Shown in pieces: positions 8,549-16,667 of a stretch of 64,000 nucleotides of DNA. The notes under the pieces are model-generated. The model saw nothing but the letters and a program-made list of their open reading frames with translations, was not told the DNA's origin and did no database searches. The position numbers were made by a program, and so were the translations under genes. This DNA comes from Geothermobacter hydrogeniphilus (lineage in GTDB: Bacteria; Desulfobacterota; Desulfuromonadia; Desulfuromonadales; Geothermobacteraceae). Positions within the stretch are counted from its first letter, which is position 1. The number at the start of each line of letters is the position of its first letter. The stretch spans positions 84,464 through 148,463 of the forward strand of contig NZ_PPFX01000003.1 of assembly GCF_002898515.1 (NCBI RefSeq), given 5' to 3'.

Positions 8549-9064
8549 TTAGTGGCTCATGCCGACATCATTGCCAGTCTGAAACAAGCCCGCTTTCAGC
8601 ATATCATATTCGGCATCGCTGATATGCCCGGCCTCGCGCAATTTCACCAGGCGTGACAATTCACGCAACCGCTGCGCTTCAGGGCCTTCAAGCCGGGCAG
8701 TCGACTCGACAACCGGGGCTTCCAGCACCGGCAATTGGCCTCCGGCACTGCCCGGCTGCCCGAGGCGCAAAGAAGCAACTCCGCCCAGAAAGCTGATTTC
8801 GACGGCCCGATCCTGCAGCAACGGGCTGTTGAGCAGATCTTTCAGATCACGCTGACTGCGACGAATCCGACGCCAGAGATACCAGGCGGAAAAGAGGATC
8901 AGCAACACCCCGCCGCCAACCAGCCAGGGCATGTAGCTGACCACGCCGCGAAAGAACACCACCAGCAGCGCCAGCATGATGATCACCAGGCCATGCATCA
9001 ACAGGATCAGGTGGGTCAGAAAGATCCCGCTGACCATGCCGCTACCCGCTTTATCCTTGGCCAT
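8549..9064 (-). CDS. Two-helix membrane protein with C-terminal SHOCT-like domain
   Basis: The 171-residue protein has two hydrophobic helices (about 12-40 and 44-62), an Arg/Lys-rich turn WRRIRRSQRDLKD, a variable linker, and a C-terminal segment RLRELSRLVKLREAGHISDAEYDMLKAGLF. This last pattern (L-x-x-L-x-x-AG-x-I-x-x-x-E-[FY]-x-x-x-K-x-x-L) is the SHOCT motif, a short C-terminal oligomerisation or interaction module common on bacterial membrane proteins of unknown role. The N-terminus has no export motif beyond the helices. AAAGGAGAT lies upstream of the ATG. Function cannot be inferred further. Confidence 0.75.
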   Translation of the reverse strand: MAKDKAGSGMVSGIFLTHLILLMHGLVIIMLALLVVFFRGVVSYMPWLVGGGVLLILFSAWYLWRRIRRSQRDLKDLLNSPLLQDRAVEISFLGGVASLRLGQPGSAGGQLPVLEAPVVESTARLEGPEAQRLRELSRLVKLREAGHISDAEYDMLKAGLFQTGNDVGMSH

Positions 9065-9178
9065 GAAATCTCCTTTCAGTGGCCAAGTTTACCACAATGA
9101 AGACTGAAGAGGACACACTTTGCGGGGAAATAGAAAAACCGAAAGGAATCGAAGAAATCTGCCGCGACCGCAGAAGGC

Positions 9179-9433
9179 TCAGTCAGTGCTTGCCGGGAGA
9201 GCGATGAAAGAAAGTGGTTCGTTCGGTGCCGGCGCGAAGTTTTCCGCAGAAAAGGCATCGCCGGTCTCTACCGTGACCGCCTGAAACGTACGGTCACCGA
9301 CAACGATCTCGGTGCCGGTGCCGGCATCAAGGTTCCTGACCGGCAGACCTGGCGCGAATTCATCCCGCGAACGAGCCGGAAAGAGTTCCTGAAATTGCCC
9401 CCCCGCAGAGGGGTAACTACGAAAAATCCGCAT
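9179..9433 (-). CDS. Doubtful small hypothetical protein
   Basis: An 84-residue frame (MRIFRSYPSAGG...) whose second half (GTEIVVGDRTFQAVTVETGDAFS) has the composition of real protein, but there is no family I know and no convincing ribosome-binding site at this ATG or at the upstream GTG at 9484. The 9065-9515 stretch otherwise shows nothing I can name, so I list the frame with low confidence. Confidence 0.28.
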   Translation of the reverse strand: MRIFRSYPSAGGQFQELFPARSRDEFAPGLPVRNLDAGTGTEIVVGDRTFQAVTVETGDAFSAENFAPAPNEPLSFIALPASTD

Positions 9434-9515
9434 TCCGGACCATCTGCCGACAGCGGCAGTCCCACCTGGAAAAGGAAAAATCACAATTCAAAAGAATAAA
9501 AACACTTTTTTATAC

Positions 9516-9578
9516 CCGGACGATTCACGAACTGTCAAGATCCCTTACCTTGACGATCGTCCGGTCAATACCTATATT
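9516..9578 (+). promoter_or_regulatory. σ70 promoter of the cbpA-like gene with nested operator palindromes
   Basis: TTGACG (9550-9555), 17-base spacer, TATATT (9573-9578): a strong σ70 promoter 33 bases before the ATG. Two nested inverted repeats cover it: CCGGACGAT (9516-9524) with ATCGTCCGG (9556-9564), and GTCAAG (9534-9539), N9, CTTGAC (9549-9554). The inner N9 spacing recalls heat-shock operators but the sequence is neither CIRCE nor HAIR. Confidence 0.65.
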
Positions 9579-9610
9579 GGCTGCGAAATAACTCTCAAGG
9601 AACGAAATCA

Positions 9611-10492
9611 ATGGGCAAAGACTATTACGCCACCCTCGGTCTCGCCAAGGGTGCCGATGCCGACCAGATCAAGAAGGCCTACCGCAAACTGGCCCTGAAA
9701 TATCACCCTGACAAGAACCCCGGCGACAAGCAAGCCGAGGAACGGTTCAAGGATATTTCCGAAGCCTACGCGGTCCTTTCCGACCCGGAGAAGAAACAGC
9801 AGTACGACCAGTTCGGGGATGCCGCCTTTCACCAGCGATTCAGCCAGGAAGATATTTTCCGCGACTTCGATTTCGGTGATATTTTCCGCGATTTCGGCGG
9901 TGGTGAAGACTTGTTCAGTCATCTCTTCGGCGGCGGTCGACAGAACGGCTTTCACCGTGGCAGGCCGCATGGACCGCGACGCGGGCAGGACTATGTCATG
10001 CAGCTCTCCATCCCTTTCCGGCTGGCGGTCAAGGGCGGAGAACGCCGCATCGACTATCGCGGCGACCAGGGGGTCGAGCAGATCCAGGTCCGCATCCCGG
10101 CCGGGGTCGAAGACGGCCAGCGCCTGCGCGTGGCCGGCAAGGGCGGCCACAGTCCCGGCGGCCCTCGCGGCGACCTGCTGCTGGAAATCCACATCGACCC
10201 CGATCCACTCTTCCGTCGCGACGGAGATGATCTCTACGTCGAGGTCCCGGTCTCCTTCACCGGCGCCTGTCTCGGTACCAGCATCGACATCCCGACCCTG
10301 GAGGGCAGCAAGCGGGTCAAGATCAGACCGGGCACTCAGGGGGGAAGCAAGATCAGGCTCAAGGGATTCGGCGTACCGCGTCGTACGGGGAGCAACGGCG
10401 ATCTCTACGCGGTGGTGGTGATTAGCGTGCCGAAGGAGTTGGACAAAGAACAACGCCGGCTGCTGGAGGAATTGCGGGCAAAAGGGATCTGA
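9611..10492 (+). CDS. cbpA: DnaJ-class co-chaperone without zinc finger (CbpA type)
   Basis: A J-domain co-chaperone that stimulates DnaK ATP hydrolysis and delivers substrates. The 293-residue protein has the J domain at 1-65 with the HPD tripeptide in LKYHPDKNPGDKQAEERF, a Gly/Phe-rich linker (about 70-115, with FGDIFRDFGGGEDLFSHLFGGG), then directly the two substrate-binding beta-domains (QDYVMQLSIPFRLAVKGGERRI; later GDLYAVVVISVPKELDKEQ). The four CxxCxGxG zinc motifs of true DnaJ are absent, which makes it a type II protein like CbpA. A CbpM-like partner gene, often next door, is not present; the next gene converges and belongs to the haem group. The promoter at 9550-9578 carries inverted repeats suggestive of stress control. 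Confidence 0.92.
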   Translation: MGKDYYATLGLAKGADADQIKKAYRKLALKYHPDKNPGDKQAEERFKDISEAYAVLSDPEKKQQYDQFGDAAFHQRFSQEDIFRDFDFGDIFRDFGGGEDLFSHLFGGGRQNGFHRGRPHGPRRGQDYVMQLSIPFRLAVKGGERRIDYRGDQGVEQIQVRIPAGVEDGQRLRVAGKGGHSPGGPRGDLLLEIHIDPDPLFRRDGDDLYVEVPVSFTGACLGTSIDIPTLEGSKRVKIRPGTQGGSKIRLKGFGVPRRTGSNGDLYAVVVISVPKELDKEQRRLLEELRAKGI

Positions 10493-10509
10493 GGATCAAA
10501 AAGGTCGGT

Positions 10510-10689
10510 TCAGTCCATGTCCCGCATGTACATCATTGCCAGCCGACCGCGGTTCTCAAGACACCGGGGACAGAGTTCCCCGGCATCGGCGTACATTTCC
10601 TTCGCCAGAAAGGCCCCCATCTCCTCGGCGGCGTTCCCGCCCGCCAGCGTGGGGTCGAACTCCTGCTGACAGACCTTGCAGACCTTCAC
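10510..10689 (-). CDS. Small four-Cys protein translationally coupled to hemH
   Basis: A 59-residue protein with two CxxC pairs: CKVCQQEF at the N-terminus and CPRCLENRG near residue 43, a zinc-ribbon-like or metal-binding arrangement. It starts with GTG at 10689; the GTG overlaps the TGA stop of hemH (GTGA) and has GGAGGG three bases upstream inside the hemH 3' end, so translation is coupled to ferrochelatase. It is not long enough to appear in many automatic gene calls. No family name comes to mind; a role in metal or haem handling is only suggested by position. It ends 18 bases from the stop of the convergent cbpA-like gene. Confidence 0.75.
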   Translation of the reverse strand: MKVCKVCQQEFDPTLAGGNAAEEMGAFLAKEMYADAGELCPRCLENRGRLAMMYMRDMD

Positions 10690-11654
10690 TGTCCCTCCAT
10701 GTGTCGGCGGACCAGGGCGGCCATGGCGGTGAGAAAATCCGCCCCGTCATTGAGACTCGGCGCGCGACGGTAGTTCTGGATGCCGACCTCGAAGGCCAGG
10801 TCCCGGTACTGGATATCAATCTCGTGCAGGGTCTCGATATGGTCGGAGACAAAGGAGATCGGCACCATCAGCAGGGCATTGTGGCCCTCTTCCCCGAATC
10901 TCCTGATCACGTCGACCGTATCCGGCTCCATCCATTTAACCGGCCCGCTGCGACTCTGGAAGGCGATCGTCCAGTGGGGATGGGCGACCCGCTGCATGAC
11001 CCCCTCGACCGTTGCCGTCACCTGCCGGAGATAAGGGTCACCACGGTCGATGAACTTCTGCGGCAGGGCATGGGCGGAAAAAAGGATGCGCACCTCGTCC
11101 CGCAACAGTTCATGAAACTGGTCCAGACCCTCCCTGATCCGGACGGCCAGCGCATCGAGATAGCCCGGCCAGTCGTACCATTGCTCAATGACCGAAAACG
11201 TCAGCTCGGGATAGAGTTGGGCCGCCCGACGACGAAAATCATTGACGCTGCTGCCGGAGGTCGCGCCGGTATAGTGCGGGTACATGGACAGGACCACGGC
11301 GCGCGTCACCCCGTCAGACTTCATCCGCCTCAGCGTCTCATCGGCAAAGGGGTGCCAGTAGCGCATGGCGACATAGGGGATCACCTCGCCGGTCAGCCGG
11401 GCGGCAATACCCGCCGCCTGCTTTTCGGTCCAGTCACGCAGCGGCGAGGAGCCGCCGATATCCCGGTAATTGAGCCGCACATGGCGACTGCGGAAATGGG
11501 AGATCAGCTTCGCGAACGGTTTCTGCAGCAGCCCGCCGCCCGGCAGCCGGATCAGCTCCCGGTCGCTGAACAGGTTATAGAGAAAGGGCTCGACCGCCGC
11601 CAGCGAGTCGGGCCCTCCCATGTTGAGCAGAACCAGTCCGAGTTTGTCAGACAT
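10686..11654 (-). CDS. hemH: Ferrochelatase
   Basis: HemH inserts ferrous iron into protoporphyrin IX to give protohaem. The 322-residue length and the signatures fit: LGLVLLNMGGPDSL at the N-terminus, YPHYTGATSGSS (anion-binding loop), ILFSAHALPQKFIDRGDPY with the metal-binding His, and FQSRSGPVKWMEP with the conserved Glu, then PISFVSDHIETLHEID. No transmembrane anchor is seen, as usual for bacterial enzymes. The gene lies downstream of hemE on the same strand, with a 209-base gap filled by a palindromic repeat, and is followed by a coupled small Cys protein. A protoporphyrinogen oxidase gene is not in the window. Confidence 0.96.
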   Translation of the reverse strand: MSDKLGLVLLNMGGPDSLAAVEPFLYNLFSDRELIRLPGGGLLQKPFAKLISHFRSRHVRLNYRDIGGSSPLRDWTEKQAAGIAARLTGEVIPYVAMRYWHPFADETLRRMKSDGVTRAVVLSMYPHYTGATSGSSVNDFRRRAAQLYPELTFSVIEQWYDWPGYLDALAVRIREGLDQFHELLRDEVRILFSAHALPQKFIDRGDPYLRQVTATVEGVMQRVAHPHWTIAFQSRSGPVKWMEPDTVDVIRRFGEEGHNALLMVPISFVSDHIETLHEIDIQYRDLAFEVGIQNYRRAPSLNDGADFLTAMAALVRRHMEGQ

Positions 11655-11706
11655 CTTTATTCACCACTTCAGAAACCCTTTTCGCCGCCCGCTCGCGTTG
11701 CTCGCT

Positions 11707-11854
11707 CAAGGCGCCAAGAGCACCAAGAAAGTCAAAATCTGTTTAATGCAGAAGTCGAGAGGAACAGGGGCAGACCCATTCAGGAGAATTTATTCCGGGC
11801 CTGAATTTGCTCTGCATTCTTGTTTTTCTTGGCGATCTTGGCGTCTTGGCGGCC
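11707..11854. repeat. CCAAGA-type palindromic repeat, copy 1
   Basis: The left end reads GGCGCCAAGAGCACCAAGAAAG and the right end is its imperfect inverse (TTCTTGGCGATCTTGGCGTCTTGGCGG), so the whole can fold into one long hairpin. Three further copies of the family lie at 20696, 42964 and 50754. This copy fills the hemH-hemE gap. Confidence 0.7.
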
Positions 11855-11863
11855 CAGGATTGT

Positions 11864-12889
11864 TTACTTGCCACTTAATTCATGGACACACTCGACCATG
11901 TACTTCGCATGCTCCGGATCAACCGTCGGCAGAATGCCGTGGCCGAGGTTGAAGATATGCCCGGGGCGGCCGCCGTTTTCATCCAGAATCCGCTGCACCT
12001 CGCGACGGATGTGCTCCTTCGGCGCGTAAAGCACGGTCGGGTCGAGGTTGCCCTGCACCGCGATGTCGGTACCGAGGATGTCACGGGCGGCACCGAGGTT
12101 GACGTGCCAGTCGAGCCCGACCACGTCAGAGCCGGCCAGCCTGACCTTGTCGAGCATGGTGCCGGAGCCCTTGACGAAATGGATGATCGGCACACTCTTG
12201 TCGAGCCCTTCGATCAGCTTCCGGGTGTAGGGTAGAACGTATTTTTCATAATCGAGGGGTGAAACGATGCCGCCCCAGGTGTCGAAGATCTGAATCGCCT
12301 GGGCGCCGGCCGCGACCTGTTCGTTGAGATAGAGGCGATCCATCTCGGTGACCTTTTCCATCAACTGGGCATAGAGTTCGGGAGCCCCGTACATCATCCG
12401 CTTGATCTGGGCGAAATCCTTGCTTCCCTTGCCTTCGACCATGTAGCAGGCCAGGGTGAAGGGCGCCCCGCCGAAACCGATCAGCGGCACCCGGCCTTCG
12501 AACGCGCGACGCAGGATACGGATGGTCTCGTAGACATAAGGGACATCCTGCTGCATCTCGGGAATCCGCAGGGCATCGATATCCGCCTGGGTCCGCACCG
12601 GGTTCTCGAACACCGGGCCGGGAACGAAATCGAGCTTCATGCCCATCGGCTCCACCGGCGTCAGGATGTCAGAGAAGAGAATCGCCGCATCGGCGTCGAG
12701 GTAGTCGATCGGCTGAATGGTCACCTCGGCAGCCAACTCCGGCGTCTTGCAGAGTTCCAGAAAACTGACCTTGGAACGCACCTCACGGTACTGGGGCAGA
12801 AAACGACCCGCCTGACGCATCATCCAGACGGGGGTATAGTCGGTTTTTTCACCGCGACAGGCCTTAAGAAAAGTGTAATCCTGGGACAT
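11864..12889 (-). CDS. hemE: Uroporphyrinogen decarboxylase
   Basis: HemE removes the four acetate carboxyls of uroporphyrinogen III to give coproporphyrinogen III. The 341-residue enzyme carries the family signature PVWMMRQAGRFLPQYR at about 20-35, LFSDILTPVEPMGM, GFGGAPFTLACYMVEG and the C-terminal FNLGHGILPTVDPEHAK; the catalytic Asp lies in the SDILTP region. The long in-frame upstream extension to 13282 is a shadow of the next gene and has no hemE content; AGGAGG ten bases before the ATG at 12889 fixes the start. It lies between hemH and a radical SAM haem-type gene, which makes this a haem locus. Confidence 0.97.
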   Translation of the reverse strand: MSQDYTFLKACRGEKTDYTPVWMMRQAGRFLPQYREVRSKVSFLELCKTPELAAEVTIQPIDYLDADAAILFSDILTPVEPMGMKLDFVPGPVFENPVRTQADIDALRIPEMQQDVPYVYETIRILRRAFEGRVPLIGFGGAPFTLACYMVEGKGSKDFAQIKRMMYGAPELYAQLMEKVTEMDRLYLNEQVAAGAQAIQIFDTWGGIVSPLDYEKYVLPYTRKLIEGLDKSVPIIHFVKGSGTMLDKVRLAGSDVVGLDWHVNLGAARDILGTDIAVQGNLDPTVLYAPKEHIRREVQRILDENGGRPGHIFNLGHGILPTVDPEHAKYMVECVHELSGK

Positions 12890-12923
12890 GGGCTTGTTGC
12901 CTCCTGGTAAATTTATGAATTTT

Positions 12924-12991
12924 GTAGGGGCGCTGCTTGCCGCGCCCTTCTTTTGCACCAGTAAACGGGGCGCGGCAAGCAGCGCCCCTAC
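12924..12991. repeat. 24-bp perfect inverted repeat (GTAGGGGCG family)
   Basis: The arms 12924-12947 and 12968-12991 are perfect reverse complements, 20 bases apart. They would give a very stable hairpin between the AhbD-like gene and hemE. The right arm just overlaps the last codon and stop of the AhbD-like gene. Related units occur at 33008-33150. It could act as a transcription brake or RNA-stability element, but lacks a T-run. Confidence 0.8.
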
Positions 12992-14097
12992 TTCGGTGCG
13001 TTCTCCGCCGCTTCCTTCTCCAACCGCTCGCGGGTGCGGGCGGGGATGTAGTTGCAGAACGGCTCCTCTTCCATGTAGTCGCCATAGACGGCATCGGCCC
13101 TGGCGCGGCAGCCGCCGCAGGCATTGATGAACTCGCACTCCCCGCATTTGCCCTTGTAGCTGGCGAAATCGCGCAGATCCTTGAAGGTTTTGGCGTTGAA
13201 CCAGAGGTCCTTGAAGGGAATCTGCTTGACGTTGCCGACCGAGGAATGGAAATAGGAGCAGGGTTTGAGGTTGCCGAAGCAATCGATCAGGCAGATGGTC
13301 TGAGCGGCAATGCAGCCCTTGCCGCCGCCGGTCGAAAAGGTCAGGCTGCGACGCTTGAAGTCGACCCCTTCGGCCTTGGCCATCTGCGGAACAATCCGGT
13401 AGTAATGCGGGGCACAGGTCGGTCGCATGAGAATCTCGTCCTCATGCTTCTCCTGCTCGTAGTGCCAGGCGAGAATCTCTTCGTAATCTTCGGCTGAAAT
13501 CAGTTCACTCATGATCTCCTCGCCCCGTCCGGTCGGCACGATCATGAACATGTACCAGGCGGTGGCACCGAGACTCTTGGCCAGCTTGAAGGTATTGCCG
13601 ATGTCCTGCTGGTTGCGCTTGGTGAAGGAGGAGTTGACCAGGAACTTGATGCCGTTGCGCTTCAGGGTCTCGGCACCGCGGATGGTCCCCTCGAAGGCCC
13701 CCCTGCAGTTGCGGAAGTTATCATGGATCTCTGCGGTCGAGCCATCGAGCGAGAGGGAGACCATCTTGATATCGGCCTCCTTCATCTGCCGGCAGACCTC
13801 GTCGGTGATCAGCACGCCGTTGGTGGCCATGCACATGCGCAGCCCCTTCTCGGTGCCGTAACGGGCGATCTCGAAAATATCCTTCCGCAGCAACGGCTCC
13901 CCGCCGGAAAGGACCATCACCGGTCTGGAAACCTCGCAGATATCGTCTATCAACTTCTTGGCCTCGGCAGTATCGAAATCCCCGGCCGCCGCGCTCATAT
14001 CGGATGAACAACGACAGTGCACACAATTAAGGTTGCAGCGCTGGGTGGTCTCCCAGGCGATCCACTTGGGGATAAATTTTTCTTCCTGAGTGCTCAT
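12988..14097 (-). CDS. Radical SAM/SPASM protein, AhbD (haem b synthase)-like
   Basis: A 369-residue radical SAM enzyme with the cluster motif RCNLNCVHC (CxxxCxxC) near residue 20, SGGEPLL, and a C-terminal SPASM-type cysteine set ([55 protein letters not shown]) for auxiliary Fe-S clusters. The CGGCRARA...GDY...EEPFC end resembles AhbD, which oxidatively decarboxylates iron-coproporphyrin III to haem b in the siroheme-derived pathway; NirJ-type enzymes are the alternative. Location next to hemE and hemH supports a tetrapyrrole role. The start at 14097 has AAAGGAG in front; the longer frame to 14298 runs into repeat A. Its promoter is at 14195-14223. Confidence 0.82.
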   Translation of the reverse strand: MSTQEEKFIPKWIAWETTQRCNLNCVHCRCSSDMSAAAGDFDTAEAKKLIDDICEVSRPVMVLSGGEPLLRKDIFEIARYGTEKGLRMCMATNGVLITDEVCRQMKEADIKMVSLSLDGSTAEIHDNFRNCRGAFEGTIRGAETLKRNGIKFLVNSSFTKRNQQDIGNTFKLAKSLGATAWYMFMIVPTGRGEEIMSELISAEDYEEILAWHYEQEKHEDEILMRPTCAPHYYRIVPQMAKAEGVDFKRRSLTFSTGGGKGCIAAQTICLIDCFGNLKPCSYFHSSVGNVKQIPFKDLWFNAKTFKDLRDFASYKGKCGECEFINACGGCRARADAVYGDYMEEEPFCNYIPARTRERLEKEAAENAPK

Positions 14098-14194
14098 GCA
14101 ATCTCCTTTAATCGGACTGACACCTGAAAGGGCGGCGAAACAGGGACGGGCCAGACCGAAATCCCCGTGTGGAACCCTTCCGGCATGAATTTTG

Positions 14195-14223
14195 ATCATA
14201 CACCAGCGCCTGTCGGCAGACAA
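14195..14223 (-). promoter_or_regulatory. σ70 promoter for the AhbD-like gene (and probably hemE-hemH)
   Basis: Minus strand: TTGTCT (14218-14223), exactly 17 bases, TATGAT (14195-14200), about 100 bases before the ATG at 14097. The 11-base core GGTGTATGATC around the -10 box is repeated in the divergent promoter at 14431-14459. Confidence 0.6.
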
Positions 14224-14288
14224 GGATGAAGCGGCCCCAAGCGCTTGGTGAGGGTTTGGGTTTGTTATTTTTTGAACGCGATTTTGAA

Positions 14289-14409
14289 GACGACTCAAAA
14301 GTGCTCGGATGCAAGGCGCCTTGCGGGCCGAGGAGTGAGGTGCAGCGGCAGCTACTCCGCAGCGATGAGGGTTGCAGGCAACGCAGCAGACGGGTGCTTT
14401 TCAGTCGTC
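14289..14409. repeat. 121-bp repeat, copy A
   Basis: Ends GACGACTCAAAAG and GCTTTTCAGTCGTC are imperfect inverted repeats. The body (GGATGCAAGGCGCCTTGCGG...GGTTGCAGGCAACGCAGCAGACGGGTGC in sense order) is nearly identical to copies B (16667-16787, inverted) and C (19832-19950). Similarity to copy C continues leftward to about 14251. It separates two divergent promoters. Confidence 0.85.
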
Positions 14410-14430
14410 GAGGAGACTGTCGGGGCAGGA

Positions 14431-14459
14431 TTGTCAACGGGCCCTTTCAGGTGTATGAT
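14431..14459 (+). promoter_or_regulatory. σ70 promoter for the PAS-exonuclease gene
   Basis: TTGTCA (14431-14436), 17 bases, TATGAT (14454-14459), 80 bases before the ATG at 14541 and just outside repeat A. Confidence 0.6.
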
Positions 14460-14540
14460 CGCAAACGTTGTTTTGCCCCCGGATGTGATCATCCTGAAAG
14501 AAACCCTTGCGCCCTCACGGGACCGCCTACCTCGACCGCT

Positions 14541-16667
14541 ATGAAACCGATTGTCAAATACTGGCTGTTCCTGCTGGCCGTCGTCCTGATCATGTTCTCT
14601 GTCATCCTCGGCAGTTTTCTCGCCTCCTGGTATCACCTCAGCGGTGAGGAACAGCAGTACTTCGAGAGTCTCTCCGACAAACTGGTCCCCTACCCGATCC
14701 TCGGTGCGATCACTCTCTGCCTGATTATCGGCGGGCTGGTCAGCCTGCTGTTCCATTTCTACATCATCCCAATCCTGCGCCTCGGCGAGGAGACCAAGCT
14801 GATCTCCATCGCCAACCCGGAACACCGCATCGAACCGAAGGGCGCCAAGGAAGTTGTCCAACTGGCCCATGTCATCAATGAATCGGCCGAGGCCTACCAG
14901 AAGTTGCAGACCGAGGTCCGGGAACAGATCGACAAGGCCCGGGCGGAACTGCACGCCGAACGCAACCGACTGGCGGCGCTGATGTCCGAACTGCCCAACG
15001 GCGTTCTGGTCTGCAACACCGACGGACTGGTGCTGCTCTACAACACCCAGGCGCAGAAACTGCTTCAGCAACCCGACAAACTGGTCGGACTCGGTCGTTC
15101 GATCTTTGCCGTCCTCGACCGGGAGCCTATCATTCACGGGCTGGATGTCCTGCAGAACGCGGTTCGCAATGGTCAGAAGGCCCCGACCACTCATTTCGTC
15201 ATGACCGTGCACGACAACCTGAGCCTGCGGGTCAACATGGCTCCGGTTTTTGATGAACGCAGCGACCAGGTTCGCATTTCCGGCTTTGTCCTGGCCATGG
15301 AGGACATGACCGGCCAGCTCTCCGCCGAGCTGCAACGGGATGCCCTGTTCCAGACCCTGACCGAGGCGATGCGCTACTCAACTGGCGAGATACGTTCCGC
15401 CATCTTGACTATCCTCAGTAGTTCGGAAATACACCCGGACGAGCTGAACAACCAGCGACAGATCATTGACCGGGCCTCCGAAGCGCTGGAAGAACAGTTG
15501 CTCTATGCCAAGGATGAATATGCCAGGCACCTGGTCGCGCCGAGCAAGACCGAAAATATTCTCGCCGCCGACCTGCTCGAACTGATCCGTCGGCATATGC
15601 GAGAGCGACTCCACATGCCGATCAAGGGCGAAGCGATTGCCGATCTCTGGCTGCGCACCGGCAGCTACACGGTCCTGCAGGGAATCTCCCAGCTCACCGG
15701 TCAGTTGCAGAAACATCCCGACCTGGCCGGCATCGAAATTCGGATCAGGGAATTCACCGAGCAGTTCGCCGCCCTCGAAATTCACTGGTCGGGATGCCGG
15801 CTCGACATCAGGGAGATCAAACGCTGGCAGCGCCGCCCGCTGATCCGCGACGCCCGCGACCGGATGGTCTCGGTCGTTGAAGTGATCGAACGCGCCGGCG
15901 GCCAAGTGCAGCCGATCCCTGCTGATGCTGAGCTTTGCGAAGGGGTCATGGTTACGCTTTCCAAAGCCGATCCGGAAACCCATTTCGAAGAACAGAACGG
16001 CCCCGAACACCGTCCGATCTATTACGAATTCGATCTGTTTCACCAGCCCGGCTGGCAGGAAATGGGACAGATGGAGCTGCGCAAGCTGACCTACGTGGTC
16101 TTCGACACCGAAACCACCGGGCTCTCCCCCTCGGAGGGAGATGAGATTATCCAGATCGGCGCCGTACGCATCGTCAACGGCCGAATTCTTTACGACGAAA
16201 CCATTGATCAACTGGTGGACCCGAGGCGTCATCTGCCACAGACCTCGATTGCCATCCACGGTATCCAGCCGGAGATGCTGCGGGGCCAGCCGACCATCGA
16301 AACGGTACTGCCGCAATTTCATCATTTCTGTGAAGGCTCGGTGCTGGTCGCCCACAACGCCGCCTTTGACATGAAATTCCTGCAGATGAAAGAGGAACTG
16401 ACCGGCCTCAAATTCGACCACCCGGTCATCGACACCCTGCTCCTCTCCTGGGTCGCCAGCCCCCACCAGGACGACCACAACCTCGACGCCATCGCCAAGC
16501 GCTTCGGCATCCCCATCGTCGGTCGTCACACCGCCCTCGGCGACGCGCTGGTAACCGCCGAGGTGCTGGTCAAGCTGATCGCCCTGCTCGAATCGAAGGG
16601 TATCAACACCCTGGAGGAGGTGTTGATGGCGTCGGCAGCATCCCCCTTCAACAAGCTCAAGTTCTAG
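14541..16667 (+). CDS. Membrane-anchored PAS-domain protein fused to a DnaQ-type 3'-5' exonuclease
   Basis: A 708-residue protein of composite architecture. Two transmembrane helices (about 8-30 and 52-76) flank a short periplasmic loop; a HAMP-like stretch and coiled helix follow; a PAS domain starts near RNRLAALMSELPNGVLVCNTDGLVLLYN (about 145-170); a middle region resembles a degenerate kinase core with no clear H-box or ATP lid. The C-terminal 190 residues form a DEDDh exonuclease like the proofreading subunit of DNA polymerase III: YVVFDTETTGLSP (ExoI), VLVAHNAAFDMKFLQ (ExoII) and GRHTALGDALVTAEV (ExoIIIε, with His and Asp). All catalytic acids are present. Similar fusions are known in proteobacteria but their role is unclear. 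No good ribosome-binding site precedes 14541; the longer frame runs into repeat A. The TAG stop abuts repeat B. Confidence 0.85.
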   Translation: MKPIVKYWLFLLAVVLIMFSVILGSFLASWYHLSGEEQQYFESLSDKLVPYPILGAITLCLIIGGLVSLLFHFYIIPILRLGEETKLISIANPEHRIEPKGAKEVVQLAHVINESAEAYQKLQTEVREQIDKARAELHAERNRLAALMSELPNGVLVCNTDGLVLLYNTQAQKLLQQPDKLVGLGRSIFAVLDREPIIHGLDVLQNAVRNGQKAPTTHFVMTVHDNLSLRVNMAPVFDERSDQVRISGFVLAMEDMTGQLSAELQRDALFQTLTEAMRYSTGEIRSAILTILSSSEIHPDELNNQRQIIDRASEALEEQLLYAKDEYARHLVAPSKTENILAADLLELIRRHMRERLHMPIKGEAIADLWLRTGSYTVLQGISQLTGQLQKHPDLAGIEIRIREFTEQFAALEIHWSGCRLDIREIKRWQRRPLIRDARDRMVSVVEVIERAGGQVQPIPADAELCEGVMVTLSKADPETHFEEQNGPEHRPIYYEFDLFHQPGWQEMGQMELRKLTYVVFDTETTGLSPSEGDEIIQIGAVRIVNGRILYDETIDQLVDPRRHLPQTSIAIHGIQPEMLRGQPTIETVLPQFHHFCEGSVLVAHNAAFDMKFLQMKEELTGLKFDHPVIDTLLLSWVASPHQDDHNLDAIAKRFGIPIVGRHTALGDALVTAEVLVKLIALLESKGINTLEEVLMASAASPFNKLKF

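Noticed and set aside
12890..13282. N-terminal extension of hemE
   Set aside because: It reads through the end of the radical SAM gene and the 24-bp inverted repeat; the HemE family begins at 12889.
14226..14540. N-terminal extension of the PAS-exonuclease by 105 codons
   Set aside because: The segment is repeat A plus promoter sequence; the membrane helix right after the ATG at 14541 is the natural beginning.
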